A stretch of DNA of 64,000 nucleotides from Planctomycetales bacterium 71-10 (GCA_001898385.1 MKTT01000055.1:62731-126730); one strand, 5' to 3'. Positions 9,198 to 19,018 are shown, counted from the first letter of the stretch. The notes: generated from the letters alone by a model not told the origin. Numbers and translations are program-made.

Positions 9198-10946
9198 ATG
9201 GTGAAACGGATCGCCCGCCCCTGGCTGGCGGCGGCCCTGCTCGCGGGGGCCGCCCCGGGGCCGGGCCGCGCCGGGCAGGACGCCCCCGCCGCGGGCGCCG
9301 GGCCGGTCGCGACGGCCCCGGCGCCCGCCCGGGTCGACGAATTGCCGTCGACCGTCTCGCCGACCATCGCCCGCTTCCTCCGCGAACGGGGCGACGCCCC
9401 CCCCGCCGCGGCCCCCCGGGGCACCGCATCCCCGCCGGCTCGCGCCGCCCGGGCGCCGTCGGGGCCCGTCCCGGCCGCCCCCCCGCCCGGCCCGGATCCG
9501 CTGGCCGCCGGCCTGGCCCTGAAGGCGGCGCCGTACGAGTCGGCCGACGTCCGGTTCCCGATCAACCTCGCCGCGGCGCTGAAGCTCGCCGACGCCCGGC
9601 CGCTCATCGTCGCCGCCGCCCAGGCGGGCGTCTGGGTCGCCGAGGCCGAGCTGACCCGCGCCAAGGTGCTGTGGGTGCCCGGCGCCGTCGTCGGCTTCGA
9701 CTACACGCGGCACGACGGCGGCGGCCCCGACTTCAACAAGGGGATCATGACCGCCCCCAGCGTCAACTACTTCATGGCCGGCGCCGGGGCGGGCCTGTAC
9801 GTCAACCTGACCGACGCCATCTTCGAACCGCTCGTCGCCCGTCGCGCCCTCGACGCCGCGCACTGGGACGTCCAGTCGTCCAAGAACGACGCCCTGATGC
9901 AGACGGCCGACGCCTACTTCCGGGCACACCGCTACCGCGGCGCCTACGCCGGCTCGCTGTACACCGTCGAACGCGGCCGCGAGCTGGTCGCCAAGATCGC
10001 CGGCCTCAGCGGCGACATCACCAACAAGATCGAGGTCGAGCGGGCCCGGAACGTCGTCGCCGACCTGGAGCAGCGAGCCGCGCTGGCCCGCCAGGAATGG
10101 CGCGTGGCCGGCGCCGACCTGACGCAGGTCCTCCGACTGGACCCCCGCGCCGTGCTGGACCTCCAGGAGCACGACCACGCCCAGATCACCCTGATCGACC
10201 CCGGCCGGACGCTCGACGACCTGATGCCCATCGCCCTGGCCAACCGCCCCGAGCTGGCCGCGAGGGTCGCCGAGGTCGGCGCCGCCGAGGCCCGCGTGCG
10301 CCGCGAGAAGATGAGGCCGGCCCTCCCCATCGTCACGCTCAACGGCTTCCAGCACCCCGGCTTCACCATGCAGGCGGGCGTCTTCGGCCTGGGCCCCAAC
10401 GCCAGCCTCGACCAGTGGAAGGGGCGTTCCGACGTCTCCGTCCAGCTCCTCTGGCAGTTCGAAGGCTTCGGCCTGGGCAACCTCGCCCGGATCAAGCAGC
10501 AGCGCGGGCGGCAGTCCGACGCCATCATCGGATGGCGCAAGCAGCAGGACGCGGTCGCGGCCGACGTCACGCGGGCGCTGGCCCGGGTGCAGTCGGCCGC
10601 GGCTCGCGTGCTCCAGGCCGATCGCGCCCTGCGCACGGGCATCGTCACGTTCAACGGCCACCTGGAAGGGCTTGGCGAGACCCGCCGCCTGGGGAACGTG
10701 CTGGTCCTCTCGTTCCGGCCGCAGGAGGCCATCTTCACGCTCAACCTGCTGGACATCGCGTTCCACGAGTATTTCTCGACGGTCGCCGAATACAACCGCG
10801 CCCAGTTCGACCTGTTCCACGCGCTGGGCTACCCGGCGAGTGAACTCGCCCAGCTCCGCCCCCCCGGCGACGCCCTCCCGGTGGACGTCGAACGCCCCGA
10901 TTACCTGCCGAGGGTCGGGGTCGGCCCGCCCCCCGCGACCCGCTAA
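9198..10946 (+). CDS. TolC family outer-membrane efflux protein, copy 2
   Basis: This is a second TolC-type channel (582 residues) with a signal peptide (MVKRIARPWLAAALLAGAA, cleavage near AGQ). It parallels copy 1 along the whole mature region, with near-identical blocks at LAAALKL-ADARPLIVAAAQAG, DLTQVLRLDPRAVLD, HDHAQITLIDPGRTLD and the ALGYPA-ELAQLRPPG end. The N-terminal linker and the QHPGFTMQ region differ. The pair therefore arose by tandem duplication and diverged. An alternative partner channel for the same pump, or an adaptation to another substrate, is possible. Confidence 0.87.
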   Translation: MVKRIARPWLAAALLAGAAPGPGRAGQDAPAAGAGPVATAPAPARVDELPSTVSPTIARFLRERGDAPPAAAPRGTASPPARAARAPSGPVPAAPPPGPDPLAAGLALKAAPYESADVRFPINLAAALKLADARPLIVAAAQAGVWVAEAELTRAKVLWVPGAVVGFDYTRHDGGGPDFNKGIMTAPSVNYFMAGAGAGLYVNLTDAIFEPLVARRALDAAHWDVQSSKNDALMQTADAYFRAHRYRGAYAGSLYTVERGRELVAKIAGLSGDITNKIEVERARNVVADLEQRAALARQEWRVAGADLTQVLRLDPRAVLDLQEHDHAQITLIDPGRTLDDLMPIALANRPELAARVAEVGAAEARVRREKMRPALPIVTLNGFQHPGFTMQAGVFGLGPNASLDQWKGRSDVSVQLLWQFEGFGLGNLARIKQQRGRQSDAIIGWRKQQDAVAADVTRALARVQSAAARVLQADRALRTGIVTFNGHLEGLGETRRLGNVLVLSFRPQEAIFTLNLLDIAFHEYFSTVAEYNRAQFDLFHALGYPASELAQLRPPGDALPVDVERPDYLPRVGVGPPPATR

Positions 10947-10957
10947 GGAGTGCGATC

Positions 10958-11527
10958 ATGCCCCGGAGAACGAACCTCGCGGCGCTGGCGGCCCTGGCCC
11001 TGGCGGCCGGGTCGGCGCGGGCCGACGACCACGGGCCCGCGCCGGCCCGCCCCTGCGCCGCCGGCTGCGGGCTAAACCACGCCCACGCCCGGGGCCCCGG
11101 CGTCGGGACCCTCGGCTACGGCCCGCCGGGCCCGCATCCGGGCTTCCAGGGCTTCGGCCTGGGCTACCACCGGGGTTACGGCTACGGCGGGGAGGCCCTG
11201 GGGCCGGGCGCCGGGGGGGGCTATCCGTTCTACGGCGGCCCCGGCTACCTCCACCCCGCGCCGAGGCTGCGCCGGATCGGCGGGATCAACCCGTTCGCGC
11301 ACTTCGCCGGGCCGGGGGGGCCCTCGCCCGACCGGCCGCAGTTCTACGGGGGCGTCGGGCCGCTCGTCCCGGACCCGCCCGTCGTGAAGGTGGTGGGGGG
11401 GGCGTCCGAGATGGGCTACGGGGCCTACCACGGCATGGTCCCCTACCCCGCCTCGACCTTCGCCCCGTTCACGGCCGCGGCCGGCGGCGACTCCGACGCC
11501 GTCACCCCGCCGTCGCCGACGCCGTGA
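10958..11527 (+). CDS. Gly/Pro/Tyr-rich exported protein, unknown function
   Basis: The protein has 189 residues. A clear signal peptide ([21 protein letters not shown]) is followed by low-complexity sequence rich in Gly, Pro, Tyr and His (for example [16 protein letters not shown]), probably disordered or cell-wall associated. It starts 11 bp after the second TolC stop with an AAGGAG ribosome binding site, so it ends the efflux operon. Its last 26 bp overlap the end of the convergent DUF1501 gene. I do not recognise a family. Confidence 0.65.
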   Translation: MPRRTNLAALAALALAAGSARADDHGPAPARPCAAGCGLNHAHARGPGVGTLGYGPPGPHPGFQGFGLGYHRGYGYGGEALGPGAGGGYPFYGGPGYLHPAPRLRRIGGINPFAHFAGPGGPSPDRPQFYGGVGPLVPDPPVVKVVGGASEMGYGAYHGMVPYPASTFAPFTAAAGGDSDAVTPPSPTP

Positions 11528-13016
11528 CGGCGGCCCCCGGGGGATGCGACAGGATCGCGTCGATGACGTCCCCCTCGACGTTGGTCAGGCGGCGGCGGAC
11601 GCCGTTGTGTTCGAAGGTCAGGGCCTCGTGGTCCAGGCCCAGCAGGTGCAGGATGGTGGCGTTGAAGTCGTAGAGCGGGTGGACGTCCTGCACGGCGCGC
11701 TGGCCGAGTTCGTCGGTGACGCCGTGGCTGACGCCCGGCTTCACGCCCGCGCCGGTCATCCAGCAGGTGAAGCCGTCCGGGTTGTGGTCGCGTCCCTGCG
11801 CCCCCTTCTGGAACATCGGCATCCGGCCGAACTCCGTGCACCAGACGACCAGGGTGTCTTCCAGCAGCCCGCGCTGGCGGAGGTCGCGGATCAGGCCGGC
11901 GGCGGGCTGGTCGAGGATGGCGGCGTGGCGGTCGTACTGCTCGCGGAGCTTGCTGTGGCCGTCCCAGTTCAGCTCGCCGCCGCTGGCGTAGGCGCCGTTG
12001 AAGAGCTGGACGAACCGCACGCCGCTCTCGATCAGCCGCCGGGCCATGATGCAGTTGCGGGCGAACGCCGCCTTGATCGGGTCCGAAGGGTCGTCGGCGC
12101 CGTAGAGCTTCAGGATGTGGGCCGGCTCGGTGGAGAGGTCGCCGATCCTCGGGATGCTGAGCTGCATCCGGGCGGCCAGCTCGTAGCTGGCGATGCGCGC
12201 GGCCAGCTTGCCATCGCCGGGGTGATCGTCCAGATGCCGCCGGTTCATCCGGCCCAGGAGGTCGCGCGCGGCCAGGTCGGCGTCGAGGCCCAACCCCGGC
12301 GCGGACAGGTGCCGGACCGGGTCCTTCGCGCTCAGGGGCGTCCCCTGGAAGGCGGCGGGGAGGAAGCCAGGGCCCCAGTTGTTCGACCCGTTCTGCGGCA
12401 CGCCGCGGGGGTCCGGGATCGCGACGTACGCCGGCAGGTCCTGGTTCTCGCTGCCGAGCGCGTAGCTGACCCAGGAGCCCAGGCTGGGGAAGCCGTCGAG
12501 GACGAAGCCGGTGGAGAGGAAGTTCTCGGCCGGGCCGTGGGTGTTGCTCTTGCTGGTGAGCGAATGGACGAAGGCGATGTCGTCGGTCAGCTCCGCCAGG
12601 TGGGGGAGCATGTCGGAGACCATCTTGCCGGTCTCGCCGCGGGGGCGGAAGTGGTACTGCGGCCGGGCCAGGTTCCCCGCCGGCCCCTGGAACGTGACCG
12701 CCGGGCCGCCGGGGAGAGGCGTCCCGTCGCGCTTGATGAGTTCCGGCTTGTAGTCCCAGGTTTCGAGCTGGCTGACGGCCCCGGCGCAGAAGATGACCAG
12801 GACGTTCTTCGCCCGCGCCGGGAAGTGGGGCGGCCGGGGGGCGAAGGGATGGGCCGGGTCGATGCTCGGGGACGGGCTCGCGGCGAGCAGGCCGTCGCGC
12901 CCCAGCAGGCTCGCCAGCGCGATCGAGCCCAGGCCCGTCGCCGCGGAGGACAGGAACCGGCGTCGGTCCAGCCAGGCTCGGCCGATCGGCGAGGGGCCCT
13001 CGGGGGGTCGGGTCAT
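11502..13016 (-). CDS. DUF1501 domain-containing protein, Tat-exported
   Basis: A DUF1501 protein of 504 residues, a family greatly expanded in Planctomycetes and related to the alkaline phosphatase/sulfatase fold. A twin-arginine signal is visible (RRRFLSSAA at about residues 18-26 with a hydrophobic SIALASLL core), so it is exported folded. Family-typical blocks include [20 protein letters not shown] near the start, then [11 protein letters not shown], and [20 protein letters not shown] near the C-terminus. The gene upstream on the same strand encodes the DUF1549/DUF1553 partner, with only 9 bp between them. These pairs are thought to handle complex polysaccharides, but the reaction is unproven. 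Confidence 0.88.
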   Translation of the reverse strand: MTRPPEGPSPIGRAWLDRRRFLSSAATGLGSIALASLLGRDGLLAASPSPSIDPAHPFAPRPPHFPARAKNVLVIFCAGAVSQLETWDYKPELIKRDGTPLPGGPAVTFQGPAGNLARPQYHFRPRGETGKMVSDMLPHLAELTDDIAFVHSLTSKSNTHGPAENFLSTGFVLDGFPSLGSWVSYALGSENQDLPAYVAIPDPRGVPQNGSNNWGPGFLPAAFQGTPLSAKDPVRHLSAPGLGLDADLAARDLLGRMNRRHLDDHPGDGKLAARIASYELAARMQLSIPRIGDLSTEPAHILKLYGADDPSDPIKAAFARNCIMARRLIESGVRFVQLFNGAYASGGELNWDGHSKLREQYDRHAAILDQPAAGLIRDLRQRGLLEDTLVVWCTEFGRMPMFQKGAQGRDHNPDGFTCWMTGAGVKPGVSHGVTDELGQRAVQDVHPLYDFNATILHLLGLDHEALTFEHNGVRRRLTNVEGDVIDAILSHPPGAAVTASATAG

Positions 13017-13025
13017 CGGCTCACC

Positions 13026-16000
13026 TCAGGGCGTGAAGAGGAATTCGTTGCAGTTGAGCAGGGCGCGGGCGAGCGTGGCGAGGCCGAAGCGGGCGACGAC
13101 CTCGCGGGCGTCGGCGGCCTCGACGTCGGTCGGGTCTCGGGTGAGGACCCGCCGGTAGGCGCGACGGACCCGGGCGTCGACGTCCTCGCCCGCCTCGCGC
13201 GCCGCGACGTCGGCGAGGGCCGCGGCCTGATCGATCGTGAACCGGCTGTTGAAGAGGTTGAGCGCCTGGATCGGCGTGGTCGACTCGCGGCGCCGGGCGG
13301 TACTCTGGCCGGCGTCGGGACAGTCGAACGCGCCGAAGACGGCGTCGCGCTCGCGGCGGACCTTGTGGGCGTAGATCATCCGGCGGAGGCCGTCGCCCTT
13401 GAAAGATTCGACGGGCGTGAAGCCGCTCAGCCCGCCGCGCTTGTCGAACAGGTCGTAGCCCGGCCCCCCCATCTTGGGGTCGAGCCGGCCGGCGACGGCC
13501 AGCATGGAGTCGCGGATCGTCTCGGCGTCGAGCCGGCGCGGGGGGTAGCGCCAGAGCAGCCGCGCGTCGGCGTCCCTGGCGGCGGCCTCGGCGTCGGATC
13601 GCGAGGACTGGCGATAGGTCGCGGAGAGGACGATCCGGCGGTGCATGGGCTTGATCGCCCAGCCGGAGCGGACGAACTCCGCGGCGAGCCAGTCGAGCAG
13701 CTCGGGGTGCGAGGGCTTCGTCCCCATCCGGCCGAAGTCGCTGGCCGTCTCCACGAGGCCGGTCCCGAAGTGGCCCTGCCAGATCCGGTTGACCATCACG
13801 CGGGCCGTCAGCGGGTTGTCGGGCGAGGCGATCCATTCGGCCAGGGCGCGGCGGCGGTCCTGCTCGCCGGCCCGGGCGTCGAGCGCCAGCGAGCCCAGCG
13901 CGACGGGGACGGCGGGGGCGACCGGGTCCTTCGGCTGCTCGGGGTCGCCGCGGTTCAGCAGGCGGATGTCGTCGGGCTTGCGGAAGATCCCCGCGAAGGC
14001 CAGGTCCTCGCGGCTCGCGGCGGCGATCCGCCCGTCGAGCGCCTTCCGCTCGGCCTGAATCGCCCGGACGGCGCGGGCGGACTCGTCGTCGAGGCCGGCC
14101 GTGGAGAACGTCGGGCCGGCCGGCTTGCGGGCCCCGGCGGCGGACGGGCGGCGGTCGGAGGCGTCGGCCACGGTCGCCCACGATCCGTCCGACGCCTGCA
14201 CCTCGACGCGGTAGGCCGTCGCCAGCCGGTCCTGGTACTCGCCGTTGCGGTCGCGGCCCCAGGCCACGCGCTCGACGACCCGCTCGACGCCGAGGTCGAT
14301 CTCCACCCAGCCCGCGCCGACCTGGCTGGACATCCAGCTCCGCGCGTTGCCGTATCGACCGTCGTTGATGAAGCGGAGTTCGTGCCGTTCGAAGACGGTG
14401 GTGTCGCCCGACGAGCGGGCGGTCGCCCCGGCGGTCGCGAGGGCCACGTTCACGCCCGACGCATCGAAGACCTCCAGCTCGTCGATGCACGGTTCGAGGT
14501 TGTTCGTCGCCTCGACGACGAACCGGACGCGCCGGGTCGCGACGGGCGCGAATCGGTCGCTGTTGCCCCGGGCGTCCACGGCGGGCCGCGAGGGCGCCGC
14601 GTCCACCACGGTCGTCATCGCGTCGAGCGACGGGCCGGCCTCGATGGTGTAGGCGGTGGCCAGCCGGTCGTCGAAGACGCCCTGGCGGTCGCGGCCCCAG
14701 ACGACCTTGTTCACGCGGGCGAGCCCGCCCAGCTCCACCGTCACCGTCCCGCGGCCTGGCTCGTCGGACATCCAGCTCCAGGAGTTGCCGTACCGTCCGT
14801 CGTTGATATGTTCGAGCCGGTGGATGCCCGACGTCCGGCTCCCGGAGGCCGTGACCTTCGCGCCGGCGGCGGCCAGGGCCAGGTTGCGCGCGTCGGGCCC
14901 CTCGGCGTAGATTTCCAGCTCGTCGATGCAGGGCTCGATCAGGCCGAGGGTCGGGTGGAGGTTGGCGTCGAGGATGGTGAAGCGGACGAACCGGGCTTCG
15001 GTCGGGTCGAAGGAGTCCTCGTTGATCGACGGGCTGGGCTCCTTCGGGCGGACGCGGCCGGGGCGGGCGGGGGGCTCGTAGCGGGCCAGGGCGCGGTCGA
15101 GTTCCGCGGCCTTCGCCTTGAGGCCGGCGAGCGAGCGCCGCCGTTCGAGCGCCTCCGGCGTCTGCATCGGCCGATCCTCGTACTCCACGCCGGCGACGAA
15201 CGCCTGCATCGCGTAGTAGTCGCGGGCGGTGATCGGGTCGAACTTGTGGTCGTGGCAGCGGGCGCAGCCGATGCTCAGGCCCAGGAACGTCTGGCCGACG
15301 TTGACCACGATCTCGTCGATGGCGTCCTGCCGCGCCAGCCGCTTGGAGACGTCGTCGGCGCCGATCTGGCCCGGGAGCAGGACGGAGGCCGTGACCAGGA
15401 AGCCGGTGGCCGCGTCCTTCCCCATCGCGTCGCCGACGACCTGCTCGCGGACGAAGCGGTCGTAGGGCGTGTCGGCGTTGAACGCGGCGACGACGTAGTC
15501 GCGATACGGCCAGGCGTTGGGCCGCTCGGTGTTGACCTCGAAGCCGTGCGTGTCGGCGTAGCGGACGACGTCCAGCCAGTGCTGCGCCCACCGCTCGCCG
15601 TACCGGGGCGAGGCCAGCAGGCGGTCGACCACGCGCTCGTAGGCGTCGGGATGGGCGTCGGCGACGAACGCGGCGACCTCCTCGGGCGTCGGCGGCAGGC
15701 CGATCAGGTCGAAGGAGACGCGCCGGAGCCAGGTCGTGCGGTCGGCCTCGGGGCTGGGCTTGAGCCCTTCTTTCGTAAGCCGGTCGAGGATCATCCGGTC
15801 GATGGGCCCGCGGGACCAGGCGTCGTCGCCGATCGCGACGGCGGGGGGTCGGACGGGCTTGAACGACCAGTGGTCGCGACGGTCCTCCAGCCTGGCCAGG
15901 TCGACGCCGTCGGGCCAGGTCGCCCCGCGCTCGATCCAGGCCCTCAGGGTCGCGACCTCGGCGGCCGGCAGCGGGCCGCCCGAGGGGGGCATGCGGTCGG

Positions 16001-16271
16001 ACTCGTCCTCGGACTCGACGCGGGCGAGGATCGGGCTCGCCGGGTCGCCGGGGACGATCGCGGGGCCGTCGCCGTCGCCCCCCTTGAACGCCTCGGACTT
16101 GACGTCCAGCCGCAGGCCGGACTTCTGCTTCTCCGCGCCGTGGCAGGACTCGCACCGCCGCTGGAGGATCGGCCGGACGTCGCGCACGAAGTCGACGTCC
16201 TGCGCGGCGGCGAGGCCCGGGGCGATCCCGAGCGCCAGGAGCCGGAGCGCGATTGCGGCGGTCTTCGGCAT
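13026..16271 (-). CDS. PSCyt1/DUF1549/DUF1553 cytochrome protein with two discoidin-like inserts
   Basis: A large exported protein (1081 residues from the ATG at 16271). That ATG gives a signal peptide ending GLAAAQ; an 18-codon upstream extension adds nothing signal-like. Residues 40-44 are the haem motif CESCH in a planctomycete cytochrome C module, followed by DUF1549 (about 130-340) and DUF1553 (about 790-1050, with [17 protein letters not shown]). Between them lie two similar beta modules (about 440-560 and 590-705), each with EPCIDELE, a [13 protein letters not shown] block and WGRDR, resembling F5/8-type (discoidin) carbohydrate-binding domains. It is co-transcribed with the DUF1501 gene. 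A sugar-oxidising or polysaccharide role is inferred, not shown. Confidence 0.88.
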   Translation of the reverse strand: MPKTAAIALRLLALGIAPGLAAAQDVDFVRDVRPILQRRCESCHGAEKQKSGLRLDVKSEAFKGGDGDGPAIVPGDPASPILARVESEDESDRMPPSGGPLPAAEVATLRAWIERGATWPDGVDLARLEDRRDHWSFKPVRPPAVAIGDDAWSRGPIDRMILDRLTKEGLKPSPEADRTTWLRRVSFDLIGLPPTPEEVAAFVADAHPDAYERVVDRLLASPRYGERWAQHWLDVVRYADTHGFEVNTERPNAWPYRDYVVAAFNADTPYDRFVREQVVGDAMGKDAATGFLVTASVLLPGQIGADDVSKRLARQDAIDEIVVNVGQTFLGLSIGCARCHDHKFDPITARDYYAMQAFVAGVEYEDRPMQTPEALERRRSLAGLKAKAAELDRALARYEPPARPGRVRPKEPSPSINEDSFDPTEARFVRFTILDANLHPTLGLIEPCIDELEIYAEGPDARNLALAAAGAKVTASGSRTSGIHRLEHINDGRYGNSWSWMSDEPGRGTVTVELGGLARVNKVVWGRDRQGVFDDRLATAYTIEAGPSLDAMTTVVDAAPSRPAVDARGNSDRFAPVATRRVRFVVEATNNLEPCIDELEVFDASGVNVALATAGATARSSGDTTVFERHELRFINDGRYGNARSWMSSQVGAGWVEIDLGVERVVERVAWGRDRNGEYQDRLATAYRVEVQASDGSWATVADASDRRPSAAGARKPAGPTFSTAGLDDESARAVRAIQAERKALDGRIAAASREDLAFAGIFRKPDDIRLLNRGDPEQPKDPVAPAVPVALGSLALDARAGEQDRRRALAEWIASPDNPLTARVMVNRIWQGHFGTGLVETASDFGRMGTKPSHPELLDWLAAEFVRSGWAIKPMHRRIVLSATYRQSSRSDAEAAARDADARLLWRYPPRRLDAETIRDSMLAVAGRLDPKMGGPGYDLFDKRGGLSGFTPVESFKGDGLRRMIYAHKVRRERDAVFGAFDCPDAGQSTARRRESTTPIQALNLFNSRFTIDQAAALADVAAREAGEDVDARVRRAYRRVLTRDPTDVEAADAREVVARFGLATLARALLNCNEFLFTP

Positions 16272-16427
16272 CACGATCCTCGCGGAAGGTGGGACGACGT
16301 CGGGATGCGCCGGCGCCTCGGTCACGTCATGATAACACTCCCCCGTCGGATTGCCACCGAACTGGCGCGGCCTGGGCGTGCCTTCGGATTTCGGCGGATC
16401 GCGACGGATGCAGGGATGTCATCGGCA
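16272..16427. other. Intergenic stretch between cytochrome gene and repeat A1
   Basis: A non-coding gap upstream of the minus-strand cytochrome gene. It is expected to hold that gene's promoter and 5' leader, but I see no convincing -35/-10 pair. The 478-bp gap as a whole is filled mainly by repeat A1. Confidence 0.4.
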
Positions 16428-16615
16428 ACGGCCTTCCCCCCTCGCGGGGGAAGGTGGCCCGGAGGGCCGGATGAGGGGGAGGACGCGCGAGACGGCCGTC
16501 GGGCTGCAGCCTCAGCCCGATCGGGCGGGCCTTCGAATCCCGACGGCGTTCGTGCCGGTCGTCCCCCTCATCTGACCCCTGCGGGGTCTGTCTTCCCCCG
16601 CGAGGGGGGAAGACG
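16428..16615. repeat. Palindromic intergenic repeat, family A copy 1
   Basis: 188 bp with inverted ends: one end begins CTTCCCCCCTCGCGGGGGAA and the other ends with the reverse complement of the same block. A second inverted segment (GATGAGGGGG / CCCCCTCATC) lies just inside. A second copy lies at 44881-45067. The outer ~50 bp and the block GGGCGGGCCTTCGAATCCC are nearly identical in both copies, while the middle varies. Both copies are strictly intergenic. The form suggests a MITE-like or REP-like element; no transposase is encoded. Confidence 0.8.
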
Positions 16616-16750
16616 TCCGCGTCGAATACCCCGGGGTCCGCGACCGTCGGCCAAGATCAAAGGCGCACACCGCGGCCTTGACTTCTCGCGCCGTCGCGGC
16701 AAGCTGCGGGTCGACGCGATGTCCACGGGGGAGCGAGGAGTCGGCCCGCG

Positions 16751-18226
16751 ATGACGACCGAACGGCGCGGCGACGCGCTCGACCGCAGGTATCGCCTGGC
16801 TCTGGCCATCGCGGCGGCGACGCTGCTGGCGGACCAGATCCTGGTCCAGCCCGACCTGGCGCGGCTGGCGACCGACGCGCCGCTGATCAACGTCGCGGGC
16901 CGTCAGCGGATGCTCAGCCAGCGGCTCGCCAAGGCGTCGCTCCTGCTGGAACGCGGGCCCGACACGGCCCGGCCCGCGGCGCTCGACGAGGCGAGGGGCG
17001 CGCTGAGGCTCTGGGAGGACGCGCAACGGCGGCTCTCCGACGACGCGACGGCGGCGCGATCGGGCGCGGAGGTCGCGGCGGCGCGGGAGGCGCTCCGGCC
17101 CCATTTCGAGGCCGTCCGCGACGCCGCGCGCGACCTGATCGCGTCGCACGAGGCCGGCGAGGACGACCCGGATCGCCGCCGGGCCGACCTCGACGTCGTC
17201 CTCGGCCGCGAGCCCGAATACCTGCGACGGATGGACGCGCTGGTCGGCCTCTACGAGTCCGAGGCGCGGGGGCGGATCGAGACGGTCCGGCGCGTCGGCT
17301 GGGCGCTCGCCGGGCTGACCCTGGCGACGCTGTTCGCGATCGGCCGCCTCATCCTGCGGCCGGCCGTCGACGTGATCCGGCGGCAGGTCGACGACCTCGG
17401 CCGAGCCCGCGACGACCTGGAGGGCCGGGTGCGCGAGCGGACGCGCGAGCTGGAGGAGGCCGGCCGCAGGCATCGGGCGCTGCTGGAGCAGTTCGCCCAC
17501 GTCGGCCGGACCAATGCCATCGGCGAGATGGCGTCGTCGCTGGCCCACGAGCTGAACCAGCCCCTCGGCGCGATCGCCAACTACGCGGAAGGGTGCCTCA
17601 TCGCGCTCGACGGCGCGGAGCCGGACCTCGACGAGGTCCGCGACGCCCTCCGACGGCTCCGGTCGTCGACCATGCGGGCGGGGCGGATCATCGAGCAGGT
17701 CCGGGACTACGTCGCCAGGCACCCCCGCCCCCCCGAGGCCGTCGACCCGGGCCGCGTCGTCGCCGACGCCCTGGAGATCCTGGGCGGCGACCTGACCCGG
17801 CGCGGCGTCGCCCTCCGAGTCGACCTGGCACCCGACTTGCCAAGGGTGTGGGGCGACCCGGTCCAGTTCCAGCAGGTCCTGGTCAACCTGATCCAGAACT
17901 CCTTGCAGGCCTTCTCCCGAGCGCAGACCCCGAGCCCGACGTTGGTTGTGTCGACGCGCCGGTGCGGCCGAGACGACGTCGAGTTCGCGGTGAGCGACAA
18001 CGGACCCGGCATTCATGCCGACGATCTGGGGCGCGTGTTCGACGCCTATTTCAGCACCCGTGCCGACGGAATGGGCATGGGCCTGGCGATCGGCCGCACC
18101 ATCGCGGCGGCTCACCAGGGGCTGTTGGCGGCCGAATCCGAGCCCGGGATCCGCACGACCTTCCGTTTCCAGGTGCCCGCCGCCCGCCCCGATCATGAGC
18201 GAACCGACGGTCTACATCGTGGATGA
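16751..18226 (+). CDS. Membrane sensor histidine kinase with NarX/PilJ-like sensor box
   Basis: The kinase has 491 residues. TM1 (about 14-32) is followed by a periplasmic region starting with INVAGRQRMLSQRLAK (46-61), the signature of the PilJ/NarX-type sensor domain; in NarX and NarQ the equivalent P-box binds nitrate. TM2 lies at about 181-203, then a coiled linker, a HisKA domain with SLAHELNQPLGAIANY (phospho-His 266) and a HATPase domain with DNGPGIHADDLGRVF and an MGMGLAIGRTI G-box. The kinase core resembles FixL/NtrB types rather than the HisKA_3 core of NarX. The response regulator gene overlaps its end by 32 bp. Sensing nitrate or nitrite is inferred from the box and from the assimilation operon that follows. 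Confidence 0.88.
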   Translation: MTTERRGDALDRRYRLALAIAAATLLADQILVQPDLARLATDAPLINVAGRQRMLSQRLAKASLLLERGPDTARPAALDEARGALRLWEDAQRRLSDDATAARSGAEVAAAREALRPHFEAVRDAARDLIASHEAGEDDPDRRRADLDVVLGREPEYLRRMDALVGLYESEARGRIETVRRVGWALAGLTLATLFAIGRLILRPAVDVIRRQVDDLGRARDDLEGRVRERTRELEEAGRRHRALLEQFAHVGRTNAIGEMASSLAHELNQPLGAIANYAEGCLIALDGAEPDLDEVRDALRRLRSSTMRAGRIIEQVRDYVARHPRPPEAVDPGRVVADALEILGGDLTRRGVALRVDLAPDLPRVWGDPVQFQQVLVNLIQNSLQAFSRAQTPSPTLVVSTRRCGRDDVEFAVSDNGPGIHADDLGRVFDAYFSTRADGMGMGLAIGRTIAAAHQGLLAAESEPGIRTTFRFQVPAARPDHERTDGLHRG

Positions 18227-18833
18227 CGACCCCGACATGCGGGACTCGCTGCGCTGGCTGCTGAAGACGGTCGGGCTGCGGGCGATCGCCTACGCCTCGG
18301 CCGAGGAGTTCGCCCGCGACCGCCGCGAGGACGGCCCGGCCTGCCTGGTGCTGGACGTGCGCATGCCCGGCCCGAGCGGCCTCGACCTGTTCGAAAAGCT
18401 GTGCGAAGGCGGGTCGACGCTGCCGGTCCTGTTCATCACGGCCCACGCCGACGTGCCGATGGCGGTCCGGGCGATGAAGTCGGGGGCGGCGGAGTTCCTG
18501 GAGAAGCCGTTCAACGGCCAGGTGCTGCTGGAGAAGATCCAGCACGCCCTCCGCGAGTCGGCCGCGCGGCTCGAACGCCGGGCCGCTTACGACGGCCTCC
18601 GCGCCCGGTTCGACGCGCTCACCGACAAGGAGCGCGAGGTCCTGGCCCTGATCCGCGACGGCATGGCGAACAAGGAGATCGCGAGCCGGCTGGAGATCAC
18701 GCCCCGGGCCGTCGAGATGCGCCGCGCCGGCCTGATGCGGAAACTGGGGGCGGAGTCGCTCCCCGAGTTGCTGCGGCTGGCCCTCAGCTTCGAAGACGTC
18801 ACGGCAGCCTACAACCCGCGCAGGGACGCCTAG
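18195..18833 (+). CDS. FixJ-family response regulator (REC-LuxR HTH)
   Basis: The regulator has 212 residues. The ATG at 18195 was chosen because MSEPTVYIVDDDPDMRDSL is the canonical receiver start. The acidic pocket is at residues 10-12, the phospho-acceptor is Asp54 (LVLDVRMPG), and the conserved Thr and Lys sit in ITAHAD and EKPF. The C-terminal GerE/LuxR helix-turn-helix (about 145-205) contains LTDKEREVLALI and NKEIASRLEITPRAVE. It overlaps the histidine kinase and precedes the nitrate assimilation genes, which it probably controls. The recognition helix reads RRAGLMRKL instead of the more usual HRARVM-type sequence. Confidence 0.9.
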   Translation: MSEPTVYIVDDDPDMRDSLRWLLKTVGLRAIAYASAEEFARDRREDGPACLVLDVRMPGPSGLDLFEKLCEGGSTLPVLFITAHADVPMAVRAMKSGAAEFLEKPFNGQVLLEKIQHALRESAARLERRAAYDGLRARFDALTDKEREVLALIRDGMANKEIASRLEITPRAVEMRRAGLMRKLGAESLPELLRLALSFEDVTAAYNPRRDA

Positions 18834-18925
18834 AGAGCAAACAATCTGTTGAGGAGGACGACCCCGAGACCCTTCGGTTTTGCGAAGGCCCCGGGGAAAT
18901 CGGCTTCGTCTTTCCGCAAAAGGCT

Positions 18926-18939
18926 GCCCGAAATCGGGC
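18926..18939. promoter_or_regulatory. Palindromic operator candidate upstream of nitrate operon
   Basis: GCCCGAAATCGGGC is an exact 14-bp palindrome immediately upstream of the sigma-54-like promoter of the nitrate operon. Its loop is too short for a good RNA hairpin, so a DNA-binding site, perhaps for the FixJ-like regulator or an NtrC-type activator, is more likely. No second copy was found nearby, so this stays tentative. Confidence 0.35.
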
Positions 18940-18941
18940 TT

Positions 18942-18957
18942 CGGCACCCTCGCTGCT
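18942..18957 (+). promoter_or_regulatory. Sigma-54-like -24/-12 promoter of nitrate operon
   Basis: CGGCAC at 18942-18947 and CTGCT at 18953-18957 place GG and GC exactly 10 bp apart, as in the sigma-54 consensus TGGCAC-N5-TTGCW, with one mismatch in each element. The predicted start is near 18968, about 95 bp before the first ATG. Nitrogen genes are often sigma-54 dependent, which fits. In DNA this GC-rich, partial matches occur by chance, so confidence is moderate. Confidence 0.42.
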
Positions 18958-18960
18958 TTT

Positions 18961-19018
18961 CAGGGCCCCCGTCGACGACGGTGCGGGCCCTGCTTCTCCA
19001 GCCCGCGCCGTCGTCGGC
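18961..19018 (+). promoter_or_regulatory. Leader with two mutually exclusive stem-loops before nitrate operon
   Basis: Hairpin I pairs 18961-18968 (CAGGGCCC) exactly with 18985-18992 and continues inward with CCGTC/GACGG. Hairpin II pairs 18971-18988 with 19001-19018 over 18 uninterrupted positions (two G-U pairs) around a 12-nt loop. They share bases 18971-18992, so only one can form at a time. This is the layout of an attenuator or antiterminator. No T-run follows, so it may instead act on translation or mRNA stability, or serve as a protein-binding site. If transcription starts near 18968, hairpin II would lie at the extreme 5' end. Confidence 0.5.

Noticed and set aside
11544..16754. 1736-residue open frame on the plus strand opposite the DUF1501 and cytochrome genes
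   Set aside because: It spans two clearly real minus-strand genes and repeat A1; no signal, motif or ribosome site. A GC-bias artefact.
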